Below are positions 41,322 through 53,200 of a stretch of DNA of 64,000 nucleotides, one piece after another. The position numbers were made by a program, and so were the translations under genes. The first letter of the stretch is position 1, and each line of letters opens with the position of its first letter. The DNA lies in assembly GCF_004210375.1 (NCBI RefSeq), contig NC_134825.1:3534001-3598000 (forward strand), given 5' to 3'. The notes beneath the pieces are model-generated. The model had not been told where the DNA came from. It saw nothing but the letters and a program-made list of their open reading frames with translations, and did no database searches. This DNA is from Tachypleus tridentatus (taxonomy: Eukaryota; Arthropoda; Merostomata; Xiphosura; Limulidae).

Positions 41322-41425
41322 TGTTTTTCATAATTCTTAGACATAGTATCTAGTCTTTTGTATTAATTAGGATGAAAATCAAATTAATCAAAGATGTTGA
41401 CCGTAGATATAAAGAAGACATGAGA
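41322..41425 (+). repeat. Direct repeat flanking a SINE, copy B
   Basis: Second copy of the 40921-41027 segment, with substitutions and a few small deletions (for example ATATTC missing before AAATTAATC). Confidence 0.85.
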
Positions 41426-43090
41426 CTGATAAATGTTATTCTGTAGTGATGTGATTTAAACATTCCAACTCAATACATTTAACTAATTGATCATTTAGAT
41501 TTGTAAACATTACTTGTGATTTAAAAGTAAATTTATACTTAAACAGAAAAAAAAGGGAGAATTTTACCTATCGTAATAAAAACTTCCTATGCAAACACAA
41601 ATAAAACACCTTCTTAAATATTTTTATGAAGATGGTTATGTTGATACTTTTTACAATTTTATTTAATTTTTTATTTAGTTTATTTGGCACCACAAAACAA
41701 CATCAACTGCCCTTGTGGATACATGTTAAGAGAAATCATGGCTGTAAGTTGTGAATATGGATATACTTTGTTTGTATTCATTTCATCTTTTCATATAAAA
41801 TTTGAGGGACATAATCTGTTTGGTAGAAATATGTCTTTATAATAATTTAATGAAAAAACTCTAGATAAACTAAAAATACATTTGATATCTTCCCAACTTT
41901 AAAGCTCTGACTGAAACGAAGTGTTTTTGCTAGTTCATTTTTTAGTATATTTTACACGAGACAGGAATTAAAACCTGACTACGAATATGAATTTTCTTAC
42001 ACAGAGACACAAAGCAACTTGGAATAGATCTAAAGAATATGTTTTATTATAATATGCGAAGTAAGCAGTACGTGCAATGAGATTTTTGTGAATTTCAGTA
42101 AGAAGAAAATATTACAACAAGAAAACACCTATACTAATTACATCATGACATAAAAGACCACAAGTTACGTGATATTTTTTCGGGTCTTACAAATTACTAT
42201 ACATGGTAGAAATGCTAGGTGTTGTTTAATGTCTTGTGTTGGTGTTCACTGATTGATGGCCCCAAATTCGAGCACAATGTATAGCTGAATACGTTTCATA
42301 CTTTTAACTGAAGGGTGTTTTAACTACCTTAATCAGAGTCGTTATTCAGTTAAAGATAGTTACATAAGAGTGGTAACTACTGCTAATAGTTATCTGCATC
42401 TATTTGACAATTGTAAATAAAGAACGGCTCCGTCTGAAACTTAGGATGAATTTGAACTGGATTTTTATACCTTCTGTCATATAATGTGCCATTTCTTCTG
42501 CTTTTGTTTTGGAGACATTATTTTGGATGTTTTAACAGCTCTCTGTTAAGAAAAGTTATTATTATTATTATTCTCACAAGCATCGCCAGTATCTGGAGGA
42601 CACCATTTCAAACACTTCCATGCCTGTTCTCTCTTCACTTATTATAGAAGTTAAGGCTGTCTGTGCTATTATATTTTGTCACCATGTTTTTTCAGCCTCC
42701 TTTTGCTCTTGTATTCAGCGTTTCGTTGCATCAAGTTTCAGAATAAATTTACGTATTTTATGCCATAAACGCAAACGAAACATTAATATAAACGTCAATA
42801 AGTGCATTATGGGAAATACCACATGCCAAACTCTTGTTTACTATTTTACCAATGTATAGAGGGTCGAACGCCCTCATTACCTGGCCGTTTCTACATTACA
42901 AGTTTTGTTGGACCAAGTTGTAACGCATTTTCTTTCCGATTATCACAAAATAAAATCAGATGTAAATTTTAATTGAACGTGAATTATATTAATAAATTTC
43001 ATTTTCGCTAAAAGTAGTATTAACATTTTAATAACTATGGTTCTGTTTTTCATACTTACCGAAGCAACCTTAAACTTTAAAAATGTGTTT
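41426..43090. other. AT-rich intergenic DNA
   Basis: No gene recognised. An (ATT)n run lies near 42558-42572. A 79-codon plus-strand frame at 42620-42859 is Cys/Lys-rich, lacks motifs and is probably chance. Confidence 0.5.
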
Positions 43091-43200
43091 TCCTCACAAC
43101 AAAACCATATTGGGTTATCTGTTGAGTCTAGCGGGGAGATTTGAAAACCCCCGTTTTCGTCTTGTAAGTCTGAATGCTTCCCGCTGTACCAGCGGCAGAC
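43091..43200 (-). mobile_element. SINE family 2 fragment
   Basis: The minus strand reads CGCTGGTACAGCGGGAAGCA at the head, ACTTACAAGACG in the anticodon arm, a degenerate B-box region, and GACTCAACAGATAACCCAAT in the tail. The family is tRNA-derived, with a head distinct from family 1. This is an old, diverged copy. Confidence 0.7.
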
Positions 43201-43295
43201 TGTAAATATTGCACATCATTATTGATTTAAAACAAAGACAGATTAATATTTATCTTAAATGTTGCTATGAGAAACTATTAATAACTCTTTGAATA

Positions 43296-43450
43296 CTTTT
43301 TCACTAACGAATAGTGGGATTGGATTCATCGTCCCATAATAACGCCCCCACGTCTTAAAATACGAGAATATTTGGTGTAACGCAGATTCGAACCTGCGAT
43401 CTTCAGATTACAAGGCGGGTGCCTTAACCACGTGGCCAAAACGGGCCGTT
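43296..43450 (-). mobile_element. SINE family 1, 3'-truncated
   Basis: Only the head and the beginning of the body remain. The minus strand reads TGGCCACGTGGTTAAGGCAC, CTTGTAATCTGAAG and GCAGGTTCGAATCTGCG, then a body ending near ACTATTCGTTAGTG. The head folds like a tRNA with TGT at the anticodon position (Thr-type), but acceptor pairing is poor and SINE body follows, so it is not a tRNA gene. Confidence 0.8.
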
Positions 43451-44011
43451 TTACCACGAATCTGCGATAAGAACAAAACATGCAAATACCGTTTTCTGAA
43501 TTAAACATAAACAATCTGAAATAAATACATATGCTGGCTATATGTACACACATCATAAAGTCCATATAAAAACTATTTATTAAAAGATAACTACTTAGTA
43601 TATTTTCCTTTTAAAATTGATATGTTATTCTAATTGTACTTTTGTTGTTATAATAAAAATACAATTTGTTTGTGATATAATTTCAAACTTTAACTTACTT
43701 TTCATATCTATAAGTCTCAGTAACTTTTCACAGTTCCTGGTGGCTGTACTCAACCAGTTTCTTCTGCTCCCTCACTACTAGCTATTTAAAAGGAGACAAA
43801 CGTTAATTAAATGATTGATATTTTGAAATTAAGAACATATTTACACAACTGGTTATCTTTGCTTTGCTCACAACGGATATCGAAGATTCTCAGTGTAACT
43901 ATTTCTTGAACGGCGAAACTTATGAAACTGGTAAAACAAGGAAATAAAAGTGATATATTCCAGTATTTTGGTATTCATATCCACAAGAAAATCATTTCGA
44001 TATTTTGGATA
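43451..44011. other. Non-coding stretch upstream of the PDZ gene
   Basis: AT-rich. No promoter or 5' exon could be identified with confidence. Confidence 0.4.
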
Positions 44012-44116
44012 TTACTCCCAGGGACAAGCGGTAAATACACGGACTTACAACGTTAGAAATCTGGTTTCAATACCTGTCACAGACAGAACGCAGAGAGCTA
44101 TTTATGTAGTTTTATC
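44012..44116 (+). mobile_element. SINE family 2 copy
   Basis: The head is CAAGCGGTAAATACACGGAC. TTACAACGTTAG marks the anticodon arm, a degenerate B-box GGTTTCAATACC follows, and the tail shows CAGAGAGCTATTTATGTAGT. It lies about 55 bp upstream of the first PDZ-gene exon. Confidence 0.7.
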
Positions 44117-44185
44117 TTAACTTTATGGAGAAACAGAAATTTGGTTAAATATATATATTTGTTTCACTAGGATAAGAAAAAAAGA

Positions 44186-44243
44186 ATGGCCAGGATCAAG
44201 CCTAAAAGCTTGAATAATACTCAGAAAAGCTCCAAAGAAAAAG
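44186..44243 (+). CDS. PDZ gene, exon 1 (coding part)
   Basis: An acceptor-like TTTGTTTCACTAG ends at 44170, so the exon may begin at 44171 with an ATG at 44186. Nineteen codons plus one base end at a GTAAAA donor. The last base G joins GT of exon 2 to make Gly20. Linkage across a 4.1-kb intron rests only on matching phase and a plausible ATG. Confidence 0.5.
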
Positions 44244-47200
44244 GTAAAATATCTCTATTTTTTGGTTGTCTAATATTAAAAGTACCAGCAAAATCTTTCA
44301 AAATTTGTGAAACGTTTTTCTAAAATATTTATTTTATCATTTGGTAGGCCCAAGAACAAAACCGTCTCTACCTCCCACTTATCAAATTTACACCAATTGC
44401 AAAACTGCAAAACAAGCATCGAAAGTATGAAATTAAAAAACAACCAACCTAAGTTCAGTTACTTCTCTTCGCCAGAACAACCACAAAAGATTTCTCAAGC
44501 AATTTCAATTCAAAATCGGAGAAAAGAAATCTGCAAAGAAAATATTTCATATCAATATATTTATTTCAACACATGAATTTCCACTGTCTAAAACTGAACT
44601 TCTCGTTCCTTTTTAAGCACTAAACAAAGTCAGATGTCTTAGTAAAAAACTAAACAGTTGGTTTATCTTTACGAAATCAAACTGAATCTGAGTTTCGTTT
44701 CAAACTTTTAAATAATCAACTTACATGCCGCAATAGTGGCAATAATTATATATTTTGTACAAATTGTATATAATTTCCAATATCATATCCACCAGGATGT
44801 AACAATTCAACTAGTAGTCTCAAGCGATTTATCGGAGAACAGTCGTTACAGTAACATTTCCCTTTTGGCTGTTACGTCTAGAATATTTAAAGATCCGGTG
44901 TAATAGTTTTAGAAGCAAAGCAGCATTATCATCAGTTAACAATAATTTCCAAACTTAATTATTGAAGTAGAAGAAAAAAGTAACATTTAATTTAATTGAA
45001 AACTCAATATACACACGGCATATTCATCTGACATAAGCGACTAATCATGTACAAGTCGTAAATAAACATCTTCAACTCTTTTCCTGTCAGAGCAAATAAA
45101 GACTACATGAGCCTAATATTTGAAGCCGTAGTTATAGAGAACCACGAGAAAAATCCTGGACATTAGAAAACTAACACATATCTTATACTCTGTATACCTA
45201 ACCATGTTATTACCAAACGAAAGTTAGTTAAAAAGGATCAAAATGTAGAAAGGAAACCATATTTATTACAAGCCAAACACATTGAAGACAAAGGAAAATC
45301 TTGTTCATCATCTCGTCGCGATCCAACAGCTAGGTTTCTTTAGTAAGCTTGGAAACAAATCAACATATTTTGGACTGTGTTTTAAATGATAATGAGCTAT
45401 TGTCACCTCATGATAGAATATAAAATAATCTGACAACTGGAATAGACTACACACAGACAAAATAGTACAAAAATCGAATCTCACATCACAGCCAATCAGT
45501 TCTTCAAACTTAGTGGAATCGCTAATTTACAATCAACACCACAATTGGGTAGTGAAGGATTAAAAAAGTGAAATAATTCATATTAGTCTTATTTTATAGA
45601 TGTACGTTTCAACGAATATTTGAATTAAACATCACCCTCACGTGCTGTTATTGATCATACTAGGCTAAACACGAAAGTTGGAAGTGTGAACACCTTTTGA
45701 GTTCTTACACTTTTAACATTTAGAAACATTCCCGTACCATGTCTAACAAGCATATTTCAGATTTTAAAAAAAATTATGACAAGTCTCGACATATTCTTAC
45801 AAAGAAATGTGTCTCTATTTCATTATTCATTAAATCTGTTCACTTTTTGCTATTTCCAATTGTTCCCGGATATCATTAACTCTAGTACTTCATGCTTAAC
45901 ATAGTATTTTATGTTGAATTTTGTTCTTGTACATTCTCTGCTATGACCAAAATTTCAATATTCTTATATCTTCTACATGCTAATGTATACAATATTTTAG
46001 ATCACGTTTTGTTTCTCCATTACAGTTTCTTCCACGTAGAAAGTCATATTTATAAATTTAAATATTTTATAGTTACCGAATGTTACTTTTTGTATTACCT
46101 AAAATCTGATTTATATTTGTTATCGATTAAAATATAGGATAAGATATTTGGTGATTTTCAACACGTTAAACAAAATAATAATTAAACCTGCAACATAAGA
46201 CACAAGAAACATTCCTTTTAATGCTTCAGTAAAGAAGTACTTTAGGCTCAGTAAAGCAATGAGTTGGTAAACAACAATCTATATTTTTAATGAAGTGATT
46301 TAGTTTGGGGAGAACGTACAACGCTTTTCGAAAGAGTGTTGGTCTGTCTTCTTCAGATATGGTATTTAGCAAAGCAGTACATGGTATATATACAAGAGGT
46401 ACAATAATTTAGAGTAAAAGAAGTGTTTCCATCATATGAAAAGATTATATATAAATGTCAAGGTTGGTAAAGTCTATGGTTGGTGAATGAACGAAGCGAA
46501 ATATGGTTGATATTGCTAGAGACATTATCACGGTTTGGAGAAATGCCGTTTGGTTTGTTTATATCTGTAGTTTCTAAACAGTATATTTTCGTTTTCAGTT
46601 GCAGGATAGCGTACGAGTAAAGTGTACAGTTACAAGGTATTTTGTGACCAGGCTCAAATGGCTGGCATGTTAAAAACGATATCTGGAATTCATCACTACT
46701 CATATGACCTTTATATTCTTTTTATGATTTAGTGATAGTTGTCTATTATATTTCACAATACATTCCTGTAGGATTCGACGTATATATTTTGTTCCTTCAT
46801 TAGTAGTTATTTAGGGTTAAAGAATAAGACATTTACATTATTTCAAGCTTTAATATCATTTTCCATTTATTAAAGAGGCTGGTAATTTCATAAGAAATTT
46901 CTGGTATGAAATGGTTTGTTTGTTTCTGTTTTTAATTTCGCGCAAAGCTACACAGGAGCTATCTGCGCTGCCATCCCTAATTTAGTAGTGTAAGACTAGA
47001 AGAGAGCATGAAATGATATGCCGGTAGAATGGATTTGGTTGTTATAATATATTGTGTGGTTTTGAACGTTAATACAAGCCCTATTATATAAGTTTGGCTA
47101 AACCTTTAGGTAGTACTACATTTTCTAAGTAGTGCAATTCAGTTCTAAATCTTCTTTGTGTGTTCAGTGATTGTAGGATTCTCTATCTAAAACCAAAAAA

Positions 47201-50200
47201 TAATCGTTCTATTCATAACTTACATACATGTATTTAAATATCTGTGTGCGTATAACATGGAATAATTCATAAAGATACTAGTTAAAAGTTTCTTAGAAGT
47301 CAAATTGTTAATGAAAACAGCTTTATATTATTTTCTCTTCAGGTTTAAAATCAGACAAAAACCAATCACAATGTTACTGAAAAAAAAATTGCCTTTGTCA
47401 GGATACCACATTTTTTCCTAGAGCAATCAGTGACACCGTCCGTGAGCTCCAAGAAAAATCAGTTCCTCCAGAGGTTGTGACAAAAGGGACGTTTAACACT
47501 GCATTTTGTAATGCCGTGATATTAGTAAAACGTGTACATGCCATGAATCACGAGAATAATTATACAATCTGTAGGATACAAAACAGAATGAGATACCAAC
47601 TTGAAAACAAGAAATAAAAGCATTTTTTTACCTTCATTTTCTTCTTATATGCTCTTGAAACAAAACACGTTAGAAGACTCTTCACCAAACGTCTAATTTA
47701 TTAATATATTTCGTGAGTGCAAATCTAACTAAATATGAAGGAATGATATGTTCAGTTGATTAATTTCAGTTTCATTCATTAAAGGGAAAACAAAATTATG
47801 GAGACAAATATAATGAGATGATTCTTCAGAAAATAATGTAACCGTTAAATTAAAATTACAATAACAAACAGTTTGAACTGATAAAGATGCCACATCGAAG
47901 AACGAGGTTCGCTATGGCCAGGTGGGTTAAGGCATTCGACTCGTAATCTGTGGGTTTCGGGTTCGAATCCCTGTCACACCAAACATGCTCGCTCTTTCAG
48001 CTGTGGAAACGCTATAAAGTGAGGTTCAATCCCATTATTCGTTGATACAAGAGTAGCCCAAAAGTTGGCGGTGGGTGGTGATGAACTAGCTGCCTTCCCT
48101 CTAGTCTTACACTGCTAAATTAGGGACGGCTAGCAAAGACAGTCCTTCTGTATCATTGCACGAACGTAAAAAAACAAAAGGACAATACGATGTAGTTATT
48201 AAAGTCATAGTTTACCTCGTGTAAAAGCTGCTGTTATTGTGTTTTGAATTTAATTATTTAATCTAGCAGATTCCTTACTAGATATCAAAGCAAAACTAGT
48301 TTAGATGTTATTTAATTTTGTAGAAATCAGTATTTTTTTATCTTAGCTTAGGTGAATCTTGGCCAATCAATGATACAATCTGGAATGAAGAAGAAGAATC
48401 AGTTCCTTCCGGGATTTTCATACCCAATAGGTATGTATTCTCAAGTAAATCCTGACTTTTAGCTAAGTGATTGCCAGGACGCTCTGCTCACAATACCCGG
48501 AAAGCTGTTTTGAGCTCCTCTCACACCAAACACATTCAACCTATTTAGTCGTAAGGGAAAATTAAAATATGACAGTCTATTTCATTATTCGTTGATCTAA
48601 GAGTAACCCAATAGTTGACAGTGTAAGGTGTTGACTTGGTGTCTTTCCTTTAGACTACAATTGCTGAAAATATGGTTGGTGTATACAGCCTACGTGTTGT
48701 TTCGCGCAAAATTTAAATGAAACCAAATCAAATAGACTAAGTATCGAAAAAAAATTAAAATTATAAATATATTTTAAATTTGTTTCTTAGCAAATATGTA
48801 ACAGTTCATGTATATTATATATTGTTGTTCTTAGTTGTTTTTATCTCACCATAAAACTTGTGTTTTGATAAGAATATGTACTATTGATGATTATAATCTA
48901 TTATCAAGCAGAAAAACTGTTAACTTAAAAATTCAATGAAAAGTATGTAATCCAATGATATAATTAGGTTTCATAGTTACTTATATAATCTATGTATTTC
49001 TTCAAGTACATTGCACCTTTGCTGCTTGGCTAAAACTAGTTAAACGCTACCTGTCATATCATCTTTGCCGTCAACATCTTGTAGAGTCGTTTTCACTTAT
49101 AATTTGTTTTGGGACCTTAATTCTTGTATTTTTTATTCAAGCAGACAAATTTGGTAACATATGTTTTATGTGACCCTGAAATAACCATAATTCGTTATCT
49201 ATTCCACCATATAAATATTCAAGTACGTTTAATAATCATTTGACAAACCTCAACTACTGTTTTTCTCTATACACAATTGCAACCATTTTTCATTATAAGT
49301 AACTTTAGTGTGGGTATTATAGTAACTTGTGAATGAGAGTAGAGAAGAATATGTTAACTCCATTACATCTGCAATATCCACTATTATCGAGGACCTCTGT
49401 ATAATACCAGGACTCCACAGTTTGACTGATACACGACAGATCTAGTAGTTATTGAAATACTGTTCATACTGTTATATTGTCTGAACAATAATTGTTTTAG
49501 TGTGGATCGTGATATTTATCAATTTTATCTCAGTTGTTAACCATTAACATTAAGGTACAGATTTATCAATATAACACAATTCATTTAAATAAATATTGAT
49601 CTTTTCTCATACAAGTCACTTTTGTGTAAATATACTATGACAAATTAATTATTTGCAAGTATTGCTTCTATTCCAGTGACTTTGCCCCGCAGAAGAAATC
49701 ATTGAAGGAGAGGATTGAGGACGGGTTTAAAAGAGCTTTTTGTTGTAAGCATCAAACCAAGCAGGAAAGAGTCTGGTGTCACGACTCGTAAGTTCTAGGT
49801 TTTTATGAATTAACTAGGATACCGTATTTTCATACTACATATACTCAACGTAATGTATAGCTTTACGAAAAAAGTCTGACTGAACTTATCGCTTCTTACG
49901 GCCCTCTCAGAAACATACATTTCTTACTACACATATCCATGTAATCGTTTTTCACAGTGTACAGTTTAGCCGAAGGATAAACACTAAAGCTTTTGTGATA
50001 AGTGGCTTTGTGGACAACGTTGTGTGCCTTTTGTGTATTTTTTCTGATCCGAGCGAAAGTTATACTGACTATTTAACTCTATTTTACCTGAGACTAAATG
50101 TCTAGAGGATGAATAACTTGAAAATCCAATTGAAAATTAGTAGGCGTTTTCGTTTTGTTTTTGTATGAGACTCTCTTACATTTCAACACGAATATTCTCT

Positions 50201-53200
50201 GGTTGAAAACTGAGAGTTCTTAATTTTCCAACTCTCCTCGAAAGTCTCTCAGTAGCTTGATACCGATATTTTCAATTGATGGGTATTCTATGCTCACAAG
50301 GGCTAAATGGCAAGTCAGAATCACTTAACATTTCTAATTCTAAACAGCTGACCAACTACTCATTACCATAAAAAACTTTAGCCGTCTGTTAGACCCGAAG
50401 AATGGGAATGACTGCCATTATTATAACCCGAGCACAACCGAACTTACGGGCTGTATTCAGCTGCATTGTGGCTCGAATATTAGACACTGAGAAACGCAAC
50501 ACTGCATACTGAATATCAGTTACTGCTGGCCCGTCCAAGTGGAATATAATAAGTATAAATTAATGTTATATTTTAATCTCTGAAAGGATCTGTTTGAAGG
50601 AAGAGTGATGAGGAAAATGTAACAGATTGTAACATGCCCTTTGGGTAATCGACGATTTCAAATTTAAAATACGTTTTATATTAAACTTTAACTTGTATTT
50701 ACTTTGTATATGATACAGCTTCGTTGGACTTCTTTGAACAACCATGTCGTAGTTTCTTTTTTGTTTATTTCTTACTATCATCCGCGTGGCATGACAGTAA
50801 TTGGATGTCTCACCTTTTTAATTTATGCTTGTATGAAAGGGAAACAACAATCTGTGCTTTAACAACATTTTTCTCTCAAAACACACTCTAGTAGCAATGA
50901 AGAGATTGAATGGGATAGCTCATCCGTTTGGAATTACACGATTGGTCGTGTTGTTGAATTTAAAAAGGATGAAAAACGTGTTGCAGAGATATTAAAGTCT
51001 AAGAACAAACCTCACGGATTTTGTATTGGTAAGAAGATGTTAAAGAACAGTAATGATTAGCAGTCTCTTGTTTGTATCAGAATAGCGTTTCTTTTATTAT
51101 TATTATTACAGTAAAAGATGACCTGGAGAGATCACCCATTTTAATCACTTACACCACTTTATGGTAGTGTGTTGTCTGTCTATAACTTAGTTACTAGACA
51201 CTGAAATGTTGTCATTTAAGAAACGCTTAACATTGCAATTTGTACTGCCGTGACGTTAGTGAATCGTGCACATGCCACGAATTACGAGAATAATAATACA
51301 ATCTGTAGGATACAACACAGCATGAAGTAAGAACTTGAAAAGCAAGAAATTAAAATATTTGTGACGATTCATTTAGATTTTATCTGTTCTTGGTACAAAA
51401 CACGTCAGAAGTTCCTTCACCACACATCAAGATGATTAATATATATCGTGAGTGCAAATCTAGTTTGTTTGTTTGCTGCTGAATTTCGCGAAAATCTACT
51501 CGAGGGCTATTTGTGCTACCCGTCCCTAATTTAGCAGTGTAAGATGAGAGGGAAAACAGCTAGTCATCACCATCCACCGCCAACTCTTGGGCTACTCTTT
51601 TACCAACGAATAATGGGATTGACCGTCACATTATAACGCCCCCACGGCTGAAAGGGCGAGCACGTTTAGCGCGACGGGAATGCGAACCCGCGACCCTCAG
51701 ATTCCGAGTCGCACGCCTTAACACGCTTGGCCATGCCGGGCCGAGTGCAAATCTAAAGAAAGATGATAGGATTATGTGTTCAATTTATGATTTTTAAATT
51801 AATTAATTTCAGGGGAAACAAAATTATCATGGCATAATCCGGCAGAAAATAACGTGACGGTTAATTTAAAATTACGATAACAACAGTTTTGAACTGATGA
51901 TGATGATGTCGTATTAAAGGTCCATATGATTTAGTTATTAAAGTCAGGATTTACCTGGTGTAGAAGTTGTTGTTATTGTATTTTGAATTTAATTATTTGG
52001 TGAAGCAGGTTTTGCATCGTAACTGAAACAATTTTATCTTAACGTTTAAAATTTCACTTCAATAGTTTTGAGCCCGACTTGGCCAGGTGGTTAATACATT
52101 GAAATCGTAATCCGAGGGTTGCGAGTTCGAATCCCTGTCACACGAAACATACTCGTCCTTTCAGCCGTGGGTCTGTTATAACTGACGGTCAATCCCACTA
52201 TTCGTTGGTAAAAGAGTAGCTCAAGAGTTGGCTATGGGCGGTGATGACTAGCTGCCTTCCTTGTTGTATTACATTTTAAATTAGGAACGCCTGGCATAGA
52301 TAGCTCTCGTGAAGCTTTGTGCGAATTTCAAACACAAACAAACTTTATTAGTTTTACACTTTGCGCTTAATATGGTTTTAAAATAAAGTTTTTAAAACAG
52401 TTAGGGTGAGCATAGGGCAGATAGACCTTTGTTAAGATTAAACGCGCACACACACAGATTCACTCCGAATTGTCGTAACAGATTGATTATTGTATGGCTT
52501 AGCATATTCTTCACTCAAAGCCACCTATGGAATAACTGCACATAGCAGTTCCAGGTTTTAAACTTATAAATAAGATAGAAGTTAATTACTCAATAAAACC
52601 GTTGTCCTTTTCAGCCTACTCCAAAGCAAAATCCTGCCCATTTAACAGTTTCAATAAGTAAAAACAATTGTTCGATATGACCTAATATGTTGTCTTTCCT
52701 CCTGAAGTTAGCAGCCAAGAACAAGTCCATAATTTGAGGGATAAGTAATGTAATAAATATACGAATTGAGCTCAGTCAATGAGGACCAATTTGCTCAGAG
52801 CACGTTGTATTACCAACAGTTTTATAACAGAGTCTAGAAAAAATTGCGTTATCATGCCTACATAGTTGTGAGTCGCTATTCCATGTGTCTTTCATTGATT
52901 TGTTGTTACTTTAAGGAATGTTTTTGTTGTGAAAAGAGAAGAGGAAGCATTTTAACTGGTTAACGCGATCTAAATATTCAAACATTTTCTTTTCTTATTC
53001 GGACAATATGTTTTCAAGCTATTTTGTATTCGTGTCTTACCTCATTAACATTGTTAAACAAAGCAAGTTAGCAATTCATAGACGAATTTTAGTAAAGAAG
53101 ATTGACGCACTAAATAGCAAAAATTACTACAAAGTGTACATATATGTATATATTTATTGTTTTAATAGTTTCAGGAGTTTTCGTTACTCGTATGAGAAAT

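Noticed and set aside
41123-41344. 73-codon minus-strand frame
   Set aside because: It is a translation of a SINE copy.
43326-43565. 79-codon frame and a possible tRNA gene
   Set aside because: The tRNA-like head is followed by the SINE body and lacks good acceptor pairing; it is a SINE fragment.
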